Below, piece after piece: positions 19,451 to 27,952 of a DNA stretch of 64,000 nucleotides. The notes under the pieces were generated by a model. That model was not told where the DNA came from and made no database searches. It saw only the letters and a program-made list of their open reading frames with translations. The translations under genes and the position numbers were made by a program. This stretch comes from Pseudoalteromonas luteoviolacea (lineage in GTDB: Bacteria > Pseudomonadota > Gammaproteobacteria > Enterobacterales > Alteromonadaceae): the NCBI RefSeq assembly GCF_018100925.1, contig NZ_JAGJEH010000011.1:1-64000 (forward strand), in the 5' to 3' direction. Every line of letters begins with the position of its first letter. Position 1 is the stretch's first letter.

Positions 19451-20446
19451 TTAAGCGTATTTTTGTAATAATGCGTGTTTGTCAGCATCGCTCAAAAAGG
19501 CAATGTCGACCGCATTTCTCTGCGCTTGGACGATATCATCCGCGCTCAGTCCAGCCAGAGGCGCGGCTTTTTCGAACTCATTGTCTAACTCAACACCCTG
19601 CACAGCTGGGTCGTCCGTATTAATGGTTGCCAAAATACCATGATCTAAAAATTGCTTCAGTGGGTGAGTCTCAATGCTGGCCACTGTGCTCGTCTGTAAA
19701 TTACTGGTTAAACAAGATTCAATACCAATGTGATTGTCGCGCAAATAATCCATCAGTTTCGGATCTTCAATGGCTTTTACACCGTGACCGATGCGAGTTG
19801 CACCTAATTCTTGGATGGCCTGCCAGATACTGCTTGCCCCCTCGGCTTCTCCGGCATGAATGGTTGCGCCTAGGTATGCATCGTGAACCTGTTTAAAGTG
19901 ATCAATAAACAACTCACCAGGGAAGCCAAGTTCATCACCAGCTAAGTCAATGGCAACTAAATCGTTTTTAAAGGCTAGTAATGCGTCTAGCTCATATTGG
20001 CACTTTTCAACACCAAACGTACGAGACATGATGCCAATTAAATTGACTTTGATATCACGCCCGTTACTGGCCGACTTAATACCATCAACAACCGCTTCTA
20101 CCACGCCTTGAGGATGCAAGTTATGGGTTTTTGCCATGTAATATGGACTGAATCGCAACTCAGTGTAATCCATATTTTGTGCAATTGCGTCTTCGACGTT
20201 TTCAACTGCAATACGACGACAAGCATCATAGTCACCCAGTACCTTAACACCCCAGTCCAACTTAGCCAAAAATGCCATCAGGTTTGGGGCATTGTCGAGT
20301 ACTTGCACATGCGGCCTTAAGCCTTCAACATCGTGTGCAGGGAGCGCCATGTTAAACTTTTGACCAAGGTCTAAAATTGTTTCAGCACGCACATTACCGT
20401 CTAAGTGGCGGTGTAAATCAAGTAAAGGTAGTTTGGTATTGATCAT
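19451..20446 (-). CDS. add: Adenosine deaminase
   Basis: Converts adenosine to inosine (and deoxyadenosine to deoxyinosine) in purine salvage, with zinc at the active site. The 331-residue TIM-barrel enzyme shows LDLHRHLDG (HxH zinc ligands), TIHAGEAEG (catalytic His and Glu), RIGHGVKA and INTDDPAVQG (zinc Asp). Its length matches E. coli Add (333). It is transcribed alone on the minus strand. The CBS protein next door converges on it. Confidence 0.94.
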   Translation of the reverse strand: MINTKLPLLDLHRHLDGNVRAETILDLGQKFNMALPAHDVEGLRPHVQVLDNAPNLMAFLAKLDWGVKVLGDYDACRRIAVENVEDAIAQNMDYTELRFSPYYMAKTHNLHPQGVVEAVVDGIKSASNGRDIKVNLIGIMSRTFGVEKCQYELDALLAFKNDLVAIDLAGDELGFPGELFIDHFKQVHDAYLGATIHAGEAEGASSIWQAIQELGATRIGHGVKAIEDPKLMDYLRDNHIGIESCLTSNLQTSTVASIETHPLKQFLDHGILATINTDDPAVQGVELDNEFEKAAPLAGLSADDIVQAQRNAVDIAFLSDADKHALLQKYA

Positions 20447-20587
20447 AAGGCACTCGGTTTGCAGATAAAATTTTTCAGATCATACGCATCTTAAGTTTAG
20501 ATACAAGGACAATTATCCGCAAAAATAAACTAACCAGACCTCTGACAAATAAACCACTCTGGTGCAACAAGCCACCGCTCAGAACAC

Positions 20588-20616
20588 AAAAAAGCCAGCG
20601 ATATCGCTGGCTTTTT
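20588..20616 (-). terminator. Intrinsic terminator of the hem operon
   Basis: GCCAGCGA and TCGCTGGC form a perfect 8-bp stem with a TA centre, extended by A/T runs on both sides. It begins immediately after the hemY stop, and on the minus strand it ends in six T. The symmetry makes it usable from both directions. Confidence 0.88.
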
Positions 20617-21741
20617 CTAGCTTTGCTGATCACTCAGTAACAAATAAGCTTTTTCATATTGTCCGGTTTTTGCGAAAGCCAACTCTGCTTGGTGCTGCCA
20701 CATAGCCTGCCAAGGTGTCTTTGAAAGCGTATCAAAAATTTGTGCCGCCAGCCCGTGATCTCCTTCACCATTGGCTAGACACGCCAAACAAAATAATAGC
20801 TCTGTTTGCTCCGGTTGCTTCTTAAGTTTACTTTGAACCAGTTTTCGCAGTTCAATGTCCGCACCGCCTAGATGCTGTAATATCTTTGCCAGTTCGTCCA
20901 GCTGATCCTTTTTGAGCAACTTAATCAGCTCTTTACGCACTGGCGCCAATTGACCTGTGCGCACACAGACCGCAATAAACGCCTTGTGACTAAGTAGCTT
21001 CAGTGCCCGAGGTAACTCACTTTGCAGTGATTGAATATCTTTATCCGTGTGTTGCGTAATGGCGTAAAAGTAGCCGCTAAAAAAGCTGTCCCACTGCTGC
21101 TCATTCCAATGCAGCTGTTTATGGCGCTGCACTATAGTCGACAGCAATGTATCCCAATCTTTGGCCTGTAACAGTGCACTGATATAAGCGTGTAGCTCTG
21201 TTGGGGAGGCTTTTTTCATTTGTGCTTGCGGTGTCAAACTTTCCAAAGCTTGTTCTTGTTGCTCTGCTGCAAGCCAAAGCTGACTAACTTTACTTTGAGC
21301 CGATTCGCTCAGTTGCTGCAAATACTCTCTCGCCACAACTTTTTGACCCGCATGCAGTGCCGCTTTTGCTTGAATAGCACATTGCTGATCACGCCACTTT
21401 TCTGGAAACTCTGCTTTTTGTAAGGCATAGCTTAAACTGTCGTCTTGGCCATTGATGAGCGCCCAAATGCTTTGTTCAAATGCCGCTTCTTGACGCGCTG
21501 CACGCTTGTTAGCACGGTGCTTTGAAAGTCCCCCAAAGACACGCCAAATAGCTTTGCCACTTTTAAACGCGATGACTAAAATAGCAAGGGACATTAACAA
21601 TATAAAGATCAACGAAACCAAAGTGCTTTCTACTGTATAAACCCCCGCAGACACCAATACATAGCCTTTCTCATCAATCAGTAAATGCGCGCCGGCCATC
21701 ACGATGAAAAACAAAGACACCACCAATAACCATCGGATCAT
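20617..21741 (-). CDS. hemY: HemY: inner-membrane protein of the heme operon
   Basis: TPR-containing membrane protein always linked to hemD/hemX in gammaproteobacteria. Its exact role in late heme synthesis is not settled, and it is not the HemY/HemG protoporphyrinogen oxidase of Gram-positives. From ATG 21741 the product is 374 residues, with two membrane helices near the N-terminus (about 1-18 and 38-58), the conserved DEKGYVLV segment between them and a C-terminal helical domain. The ATG overlaps the hemDX TGA as ATGA and has AAGGAG 8 nt upstream, indicating translational coupling. An in-frame GTG nine bases earlier is less likely. Confidence 0.9.
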   Translation of the reverse strand: MIRWLLVVSLFFIVMAGAHLLIDEKGYVLVSAGVYTVESTLVSLIFILLMSLAILVIAFKSGKAIWRVFGGLSKHRANKRAARQEAAFEQSIWALINGQDDSLSYALQKAEFPEKWRDQQCAIQAKAALHAGQKVVAREYLQQLSESAQSKVSQLWLAAEQQEQALESLTPQAQMKKASPTELHAYISALLQAKDWDTLLSTIVQRHKQLHWNEQQWDSFFSGYFYAITQHTDKDIQSLQSELPRALKLLSHKAFIAVCVRTGQLAPVRKELIKLLKKDQLDELAKILQHLGGADIELRKLVQSKLKKQPEQTELLFCLACLANGEGDHGLAAQIFDTLSKTPWQAMWQHQAELAFAKTGQYEKAYLLLSDQQS

Positions 21742-23558
21742 TGCAACCACTCCTTCAATGCCTGAGGTGTGGAGATCTGTGGCACTTTTGTAACCGAATG
21801 CTCTGTGCGCTGTAATACCTGCAATCGTTCAAGCACCATGTCGCTCGTCGCGTCGCCACTTCGATAGTAACGCGCCAACGTATTTTTAGCACCGGTCAAA
21901 GCCAGATCGAAAATGCTGGCTTGCTGATCCAAAAAGGCAGTTTGTGCTTGTTGTAAATAGCTTCTTAGTTGCGCGCGGATCAACTGCTGCTCTTGTGCAT
22001 CCAACAGCGGGTCGATCACAGGTTTATCATGCTGACGAATTGTCAAAAAATCAGCCTTAATTTTATTCCAGCTACGTATGATATTTGATTGCCAATCGCT
22101 GATGTCTTTACTCAGTTGCGCATCCTCTGAAGCGTTCGCTTTTGGCTTATCAATGGTTTTAAGCGGTAATTTATCTACTTGCGAAATCAGCCCTGCCAAT
22201 TCCATGTATATGGCTTCAGTACTGGGCTTTGGTAATGCGCGTAACATCGCGATATCTTGATTGATGGCCAACTTCAAAGCATCCGTCGCCACCTCTTCTG
22301 CAATGGCACTCTCTAGGCGCTGAAGAACAATCACTGCGCCCAAGTAGTCGCGTTCACTGGCAACTTTAAACTCGGCGTAACGTGCTAGCGCACGCAGTTC
22401 TGAGCTGACCGCACCACCTACTTGTTGGCGGGCTTGAGAGAGCGTTTTCTGCAAACTTTGTTCGACTTTTTGTTGCTGCTTATTTAACTGCGCGGCCATG
22501 ACTTGCTGCTGTGTTTGCCACTGCGCTTGCAAGTCATTGAGCGTTTTTTGGGTCGCAGTGAGCTGCGATGCCAACTGAGCATTTTGTGCGGCCAACTGCG
22601 TCAATTGCGCATCTTGTTTAACCGCTTGCTGTTGATTATAAACATATACGCCACCTGCGCCTGCCACTCCTGTCAAGGCGACCAGCAAGGCAAGCACAGC
22701 TGTTTTGCTCAACTTCGCTGTATTCTTAGTTGATTTTTTTTCCATCTGTTGCGGCTCATTAGATGGTATTGAAGCCGACGACTCTTGTTTTTCCGTCATT
22801 GCGCTGCCCTGTTGGGAAATTAAACCACAAATCGTCTGTGCTAAGGCCTCATTGCTTGCCCCTGCACTCACCACGATCTGCGTATCGGTTATTTTATACT
22901 GTATTTTTAGATGTTGCGCTGTCCGTTCACTGACTACCACAAATATGCGCGCTTGCAACCAATGCTGATGCGCGGCTTGTCGGCTGTTGAATATTGCGTC
23001 GACGGCAGCGTTACTCGTCACCACTATACCGTCAATTTTCGATGCCTGCCAGTGGTCTAACCAGTTTTCAGCTGTGTTGTGCTCAGTAACACGTTCATAA
23101 ACATTACAGGTACTTAGAAGTGCACCACGCGCTTTGAGTGTTTTGGCAATATGCGTTCGACCACCTCGCCCTTTCACTATGACGATGCGCTGTGCCTCTA
23201 TATCTTGTAACTCAGTCAGCGCCACCACTCCCTCTGAATCTTGGCGCGTTGGCGCAATTGCACTGCGCGATAAACACTGCTTGACCGCTTCAGCAGTTTG
23301 CGTACCCACAGCAAAAAGCTGACAGGTCGTGGCTAAAGAAAAACCATCAGCTTGTAATTGCTGCGCAAAGTTCTGCACTGCATCTTGTGAAATGAAAATA
23401 ATGATGTCGGCATCGCAGGCATCGAGTAATTGCTGTGGTGTGGCCTGGACTGAATTGAGTTTCAGCACTGGTGTGCACAGCGCTGAAATATTTGATTTTG
23501 CCAACTCAGTGGCAAGTGCTTCCCCTTTTCCCTGCGGCCGAGTTATGGCAAATTTCAC
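21738..23558 (-). CDS. hemDX: Fused uroporphyrinogen-III synthase HemD / membrane protein HemX
   Basis: One uninterrupted frame of 606 codons. Residues 1 to about 250 are uroporphyrinogen-III synthase (ITRPQGKGEALA, FISQDAVQNFA, IVVTSNAAVDAI), which cyclises hydroxymethylbilane. From Met254 (MTEKQES) the protein matches HemX: a membrane helix (about 283-303), a Gln-rich coiled coil (about 310-375) and the conserved RALPKPS and SDWQSNIIRSW segments. HemD and HemX are separate genes in E. coli; fused versions are known in some gammaproteobacteria. Met254 is preceded by AGGG with a 7-nt spacer, so a free HemX could also be made. The main start is a GTG one base after the hemC stop. Confidence 0.9.
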   Translation of the reverse strand: MKFAITRPQGKGEALATELAKSNISALCTPVLKLNSVQATPQQLLDACDADIIIFISQDAVQNFAQQLQADGFSLATTCQLFAVGTQTAEAVKQCLSRSAIAPTRQDSEGVVALTELQDIEAQRIVIVKGRGGRTHIAKTLKARGALLSTCNVYERVTEHNTAENWLDHWQASKIDGIVVTSNAAVDAIFNSRQAAHQHWLQARIFVVVSERTAQHLKIQYKITDTQIVVSAGASNEALAQTICGLISQQGSAMTEKQESSASIPSNEPQQMEKKSTKNTAKLSKTAVLALLVALTGVAGAGGVYVYNQQQAVKQDAQLTQLAAQNAQLASQLTATQKTLNDLQAQWQTQQQVMAAQLNKQQQKVEQSLQKTLSQARQQVGGAVSSELRALARYAEFKVASERDYLGAVIVLQRLESAIAEEVATDALKLAINQDIAMLRALPKPSTEAIYMELAGLISQVDKLPLKTIDKPKANASEDAQLSKDISDWQSNIIRSWNKIKADFLTIRQHDKPVIDPLLDAQEQQLIRAQLRSYLQQAQTAFLDQQASIFDLALTGAKNTLARYYRSGDATSDMVLERLQVLQRTEHSVTKVPQISTPQALKEWLQ

Positions 23559-23559
23559 C

Positions 23560-24498
23560 TTAAGCGTCTCTGTAAACTTCCGCTAATATGCTGTCAGCAC
23601 CTTGGCTTAGCAGCGCCTCTGCCAGCTGAGTGCCCAGAGCTTGTGCGTCGGCAACATCACCAGTCAATTCTGCCCGCAAAATTTTACTACCGTCAACCGC
23701 ACCGACAAGTCCACGTAAATATAGCTGCTCGCCCTGTAGCTCCGCGTATGCGCCAATTGGCACCTGACACCCGCCTTCTAAGCGGCGATTCATGGCTCTT
23801 TCCGCTAGTACGCGCGCGCGTGTTGGCGCATGCTCAAGAGGTGCTAATAGCGCCTGAATTCGCGCATCATCACTGCGGCACTCAATCCCTACAGCACCTT
23901 GACCATTGGCTGGTAAGGAATCTTCAACAGCAACAAAACAGGCAATACGCTCGGCCATTTCTAATCGAATAAGCCCTGCTGCTGCAAGTATGATGGCGTC
24001 AAATTCACCAGCATCCAACTTCGCCAATCGCGTGTTAACATTACCACGTAAATCTTTGATCACCAGATCTGGACGGGCTTCGCGAATTTGGCACTGACGA
24101 CGCAGGCTAGAAGTACCAACAACGGCACCAGCAGGCAACTCATTGATGTGCTTATATTGGTTTGAAACAAAAGCATCGCGCGGGTCTTCTCGTTCACAAA
24201 TAGTATGCAGCTCTAACCCCGCAGGAAAATCTACAGGCACATCTTTCATCGAGTGCACTGCAATATCAGCTCGCCCTTCAAGCATCGCTTGTTCAAGTTC
24301 TTTGACAAATAACCCTTTGCCGCCAATTTTCGCCAAAGGGGTATCAAGGATCTTGTCGCCTTTGGTGGACATTGGTACCAATTCAACAGTTAAGTCTGGG
24401 TGAAAGTGCTCTAGCTGCGCCTTTACAAACTCTGCTTGCCAAAGTGCCAAAGCACTTTTGCGTGTTGCAATGCGTACGCTATTTTTAGTTTCTGTCAT
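23560..24498 (-). CDS. hemC: Porphobilinogen deaminase (hydroxymethylbilane synthase)
   Basis: Joins four porphobilinogens into hydroxymethylbilane, the substrate of the HemD domain encoded next. The 312-residue protein shows RIATRKSALALWQAEFVK, the MSTKGDKILDTPLAKIGGKG segment, SSLRRQCQ and the cofactor-attachment loop EGGCQVPIGAYA with its cysteine. The stop lies one base before the hemDX start, so the two are tightly coupled. A DUF2914 gene lies 18 bp upstream on the same strand, extending the operon in that direction. Confidence 0.96.
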   Translation of the reverse strand: MTETKNSVRIATRKSALALWQAEFVKAQLEHFHPDLTVELVPMSTKGDKILDTPLAKIGGKGLFVKELEQAMLEGRADIAVHSMKDVPVDFPAGLELHTICEREDPRDAFVSNQYKHINELPAGAVVGTSSLRRQCQIREARPDLVIKDLRGNVNTRLAKLDAGEFDAIILAAAGLIRLEMAERIACFVAVEDSLPANGQGAVGIECRSDDARIQALLAPLEHAPTRARVLAERAMNRRLEGGCQVPIGAYAELQGEQLYLRGLVGAVDGSKILRAELTGDVADAQALGTQLAEALLSQGADSILAEVYRDA

Positions 24499-24516
24499 GT
24501 CTTGCCTTGTCGACCC

Positions 24517-25347
24517 CTAAGGAGCCTTTGCTAAAATTCGAAATGATTTTTGTGCCAACAATTGACCACTTTCAGTGATCACTTCAACTCGCCACTCTCC
24601 AGTTTGGCTCGGCATGATATTTTTGCTCGAGTAAGTGCGATATCTTGGTGTGCTGACTGGCAGAGAAATATCCGCCATTAGTTGGTCTTGATGAAACCAT
24701 AAATGTTGCACTACCTGACCTTGCAGACCTTTGATCTCGGTAAAGAAAAATAGCTTTTCTTGAAATTTATTGGGTTCAACAAGATGCTTGAGTACATTGA
24801 TAGGCTCACGGTTTTCAATACCCGATGTCAACACCGCACGGCTAATGTGACTGGTATCGACTTTGGCATTTAGCGCAATACTTGCCACATGAGCATCCGC
24901 TGCAAATTGTGTTTGTGAATTAGACACTTTTGGCTCATTGATAGGCGCAGGATTGCTCGGCTCTGGTTCGCTCGCCTGAGGTTCATCTGCAACTGGCTCA
25001 ACCATACCCACTTCAGGTTCGGGCGTGTCTGTATCTGCCACCAAAGAGGTTGGTATGACCAAGCTCTCTGATTGCTCACTTGCCGATGTATCAACAGGTG
25101 TCAATATTGGCTGCTCGGCCTCATCACCTGATACAACCGCATTCGGTGCTAGCTGTAATTCAGTATCTGTTTCATCAGCATATACGGACGTGAACACACC
25201 ATATGACAACGCAGTCACACCAAAACCCGCTACGCACAATGCCGTGAAAATACGCCGCCAATGATATTGATAACCCACGGTTTCAACTCGGCGTGGCTGT
25301 GACGTGGCATCTATCATTTTGGTTTTGATCACTATACGTTGAGTCAT
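24517..25347 (-). CDS. DUF2914-domain membrane protein
   Basis: The 276-residue protein has a cytoplasmic N-terminus, one membrane helix (about 33-52) and a Glu/Pro/Ser-rich linker (about 55-155). It ends in a DUF2914 domain (about 165-274: SRAVLTSGIENREP, LFFFTEIKGLQGQ, HLWFHQDQ and GEWRVEVITESGQLL). DUF2914 is a beta-rich domain of unknown function usually found at the end of exported or membrane proteins. The gene sits between the esterase and hemC on the same strand with short gaps, so it is probably in the hem transcription unit. No function is assigned. Confidence 0.82.
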   Translation of the reverse strand: MTQRIVIKTKMIDATSQPRRVETVGYQYHWRRIFTALCVAGFGVTALSYGVFTSVYADETDTELQLAPNAVVSGDEAEQPILTPVDTSASEQSESLVIPTSLVADTDTPEPEVGMVEPVADEPQASEPEPSNPAPINEPKVSNSQTQFAADAHVASIALNAKVDTSHISRAVLTSGIENREPINVLKHLVEPNKFQEKLFFFTEIKGLQGQVVQHLWFHQDQLMADISLPVSTPRYRTYSSKNIMPSQTGEWRVEVITESGQLLAQKSFRILAKAP

Positions 25348-25363
25348 ATGTATGTCCTGTTCA

Positions 25364-26017
25364 CTATGACAAGCGTGAAATCAACCACGCTCGGATCGCT
25401 TTAAGTTCTTCAATGCACACTTGGTGCTCCATCGGGTAATCTTGCCAACTGACATCATACCCCTGCTCTACAAGCGCATTGTACGCAGTTTGTCCCGCTT
25501 GCATCGGCACCACTGGATCATGACTTCCGTGGGCCATAAATACGTTGAGTGCTGGCTGAATGGCTTCTGAGCCAAGCTTTTGTGGTGCACACATATACGT
25601 TGACAATGCCATCACACCTGCCAGTGTATCAGATAGGCGTGGCGCCAAATGTAAACTGATCACGCCCCCTTGCGAAAAACCAGCAAGAATGATTTTGTCT
25701 GCAGGTATTCCTGCTGCGATTTCTTGCTCAATTAATTGGGCGACAGCCGCTGCAGACTCACGAACACCGGCTTCATCTGCGCGGTTTTCAAGTTCCATAC
25801 TTTTAATGTCATACCAAGCACGCATTTCCATGCCACCGTTGATCGTAACAGGTTGGATGGGGGCATGAGGAAAGACAAATCTGACGCCCAAAGATTCTGG
25901 TAAATCTAATTCCGGTGCGATTGGTAAAAAGCCATTGCCCGAGTCTCCTAACCCATGGAGCCAGATCACAGTCGCCTTGTGCTGCCCTTTTGCTGCATAT
26001 TCTACAAATTCTAACAT
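25364..26017 (-). CDS. Carboxylesterase/phospholipase-family alpha/beta hydrolase
   Basis: Cytoplasmic serine esterase of the EstB / acyl-protein-thioesterase-like family. From ATG 26017 it is 217 residues with the oxyanion region TVIWLHGLGDSGNGF and nucleophile elbow GFSQGGV (S115). The acid is in GSHDPVVP (D167) and the histidine in PMEHQV (H198). I prefer this ATG because it overlaps the cyaY stop as TGATG. An in-frame GTG at 26032 would add five residues. The natural substrate cannot be read from the sequence. Confidence 0.85.
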   Translation of the reverse strand: MLEFVEYAAKGQHKATVIWLHGLGDSGNGFLPIAPELDLPESLGVRFVFPHAPIQPVTINGGMEMRAWYDIKSMELENRADEAGVRESAAAVAQLIEQEIAAGIPADKIILAGFSQGGVISLHLAPRLSDTLAGVMALSTYMCAPQKLGSEAIQPALNVFMAHGSHDPVVPMQAGQTAYNALVEQGYDVSWQDYPMEHQVCIEELKAIRAWLISRLS

Positions 26018-26337
26018 CAGTCGTGTTGCCACTCTATTTTTTGACCCGCTTGACGAGTAGCTGCATCAGCCATAAATTGCCAAAACTCAGCGCCCGAACG
26101 GTTATCTATCCATTTATCATCACGTAATTCAAAGTGATGGCCGTTAAATTTGGTTGCTACCCATACTTGATGCAATGGCGCTTGTTTGTTAATGATTATC
26201 TTAGATTGATCTGCAAAGATGATCTCTAAAATACCGGAAGCTGATTCATAATCTAAATCGGCATCGCAATCATCGATCTGTTCTTCGATAGTTAACATTA
26301 ACGCTTCGGCTAATTGATGATACTCGTGATCTGTCAT
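26017..26337 (-). CDS. cyaY: Frataxin-like iron-binding protein CyaY
   Basis: Bacterial frataxin that binds iron through an acidic ridge and tunes Fe-S cluster assembly by IscS. The 106-residue protein matches family length. It has the acidic first helix and strand (EEQIDDCDADLDYESASGIL), followed by QVWVATKFNGHHFELRDDKW, typical of CyaY. AAGGAG precedes the ATG. It is divergent from lptM, as in E. coli, but cyaA is not found between it and hemC; instead an esterase and a DUF2914 gene intervene. Confidence 0.94.
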   Translation of the reverse strand: MTDHEYHQLAEALMLTIEEQIDDCDADLDYESASGILEIIFADQSKIIINKQAPLHQVWVATKFNGHHFELRDDKWIDNRSGAEFWQFMADAATRQAGQKIEWQHD

Positions 26338-26468
26338 GACTAACTCCTTAAATACGGCTAAGCGAAGCCTTCTTTCCCAAAACAGGGAATAAATTTCAAC
26401 CGCAAAAGCTGCTTTTTTCGCGAATTCTGTTACTCTGCGATTATAAAGGCACTGACATCATTAATCTA

Positions 26469-26648
26469 ATGAAAGCGACATACACTCAATTTAGCTTACT
26501 TGCCCTAGCATTGACTAGCACCTTAACGTTAACAGCTTGCGGGCAACGTGGTCCACTGTATTTGCCTGAAGACGCGGATAAGAACCGCTCTTCAACATCA
26601 CAGAAAAAAGCACCAGACAGCAAAAACACTGACGAAAAGGATAACTAA
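26469..26648 (+). CDS. lptM: LPS translocon maturation lipoprotein LptM (YifL)
   Basis: Small outer-membrane lipoprotein that helps LptD form its correct disulfides. The 59-residue product has a lipoprotein signal peptide and lipobox LTAC (Cys22), followed at once by the family hallmark CGQRGPLYLPED, and a hydrophilic Lys/Ser-rich tail. Its stop codon abuts the lysA ATG with no gap. The gene is too short for many gene finders but position and motif are convincing: yifL lies next to dapF and divergent to cyaY in enterics. Confidence 0.93.
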   Translation: MKATYTQFSLLALALTSTLTLTACGQRGPLYLPEDADKNRSSTSQKKAPDSKNTDEKDN

Positions 26649-27905
26649 ATGGACTTTTTCCAGTACAAAGACAATCAATTGTTTGCCGAACAAGTCGCTG
26701 TTAAAGATATTGCCGCGCAGTACGGGACACCTTGTTATGTCTATTCACGCAAAACCCTAGAGCGCCACTACCGTGCGTTTACAGATGCCGCTGCCAAACA
26801 CAAACATTTGGTATGTTACGCAGTAAAAGCCAATAGTAATATCGCAGTCCTCAATGTGCTGGCCAAGATGGGCGCAGGGTTTGATATCGTGTCAAAAGGT
26901 GAACTAGCACGCGTATTAAAAGCCGGTGGCGATCCGAAAAAAGTGGTCTTCTCTGGTGTCGCAAAAACCCAAGATGAAATCACTTACGCACTTGAGCAAA
27001 ATATCAAGTGCTTCAATGTCGAATCTAAAGCCGAGTTAGAACGGATTTCAGAAATTGCTGCATGCATGCAAGTGCAAGCGCCAGTGTCTATTCGTGTAAA
27101 TCCTGATATTGATGCCAAAACCCATCCTTACATTTCAACTGGATTAAAGGAAAACAAATTTGGTATTGATATCAAACAAGCGTTTGACGTCTATCAACTT
27201 GCCTGTGCCCTACCCGGTATTCAAGTTGTCGGTGTGGACTTCCACATTGGCTCACAATTAACTGAGGTTGAGCCATTTTTAGCCGCCTTGGACAAGGTTC
27301 TTGCACTGATAGATACCTTGAAATCAGCGGGTATAGAACTCAAACATTTAGATATCGGCGGTGGATTAGGTGTACCTTACGATGGTGAAAAGCCGCCACA
27401 TCCAAGCGCGTATGCCGCGCAGGTCATCGCTCGCCTTGAGTCTTACAGTAGCCTCGAATTAATCTTTGAACCTGGACGTGCCATTGCTGCTAATGCAGGT
27501 TTGTTAGTTACTAAAGTAGAGTATTTAAAACCGACCGCAGATAAGCACTTTGCTATTGTAGATGCGGGGATGAACGATATGTTACGCCCTTCACTGTATC
27601 AAGCTTGGCAGGAAATCATCGCCGTGACCCCAAGAAATGATGGCACACCGGAACACAACTACGATGTCGTTGGGCCTGTGTGTGAAACTGGAGATTTTAT
27701 CGGTAAAGATCGCACACTGGCCATTTTACCAGGTGACTTACTTGCTCAACGCAGCGCGGGCGCTTATGGTTTTACCATGAGCTCAAACTATAACTCGCGT
27801 CCACGTGTGGCTGAAATAATGGTAGATGGTGATCGCGCACAAGTGATCAGAGCAAGAGAGACGCTTGAGTCTTTGTGGCAAGGCGAAACATTACTTTCAG
27901 AATAA
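26649..27905 (+). CDS. lysA: Diaminopimelate decarboxylase
   Basis: PLP enzyme that decarboxylates meso-diaminopimelate to L-lysine. The 418-residue alanine-racemase-fold protein has the PLP lysine in CYAVKANSN (K60), the glycine loop HLDIGGGLGVPY, FEPGRAIAANAG and GPVCETGDFIGKDR with the active-site cysteine. It directly follows lptM and is followed 47 bp later by dapF, the preceding enzyme of the pathway. In E. coli lysA is elsewhere under LysR; this lptM-lysA-dapF order is common in other gammaproteobacteria. A 6-bp intercistronic hairpin (27911-27925) lies before dapF. Confidence 0.96.
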   Translation: MDFFQYKDNQLFAEQVAVKDIAAQYGTPCYVYSRKTLERHYRAFTDAAAKHKHLVCYAVKANSNIAVLNVLAKMGAGFDIVSKGELARVLKAGGDPKKVVFSGVAKTQDEITYALEQNIKCFNVESKAELERISEIAACMQVQAPVSIRVNPDIDAKTHPYISTGLKENKFGIDIKQAFDVYQLACALPGIQVVGVDFHIGSQLTEVEPFLAALDKVLALIDTLKSAGIELKHLDIGGGLGVPYDGEKPPHPSAYAAQVIARLESYSSLELIFEPGRAIAANAGLLVTKVEYLKPTADKHFAIVDAGMNDMLRPSLYQAWQEIIAVTPRNDGTPEHNYDVVGPVCETGDFIGKDRTLAILPGDLLAQRSAGAYGFTMSSNYNSRPRVAEIMVDGDRAQVIRARETLESLWQGETLLSE

Positions 27906-27952
27906 TAACAGCGATGATGCATCGCACTCAGCGGCTAGAATAGTAAGGTAAT

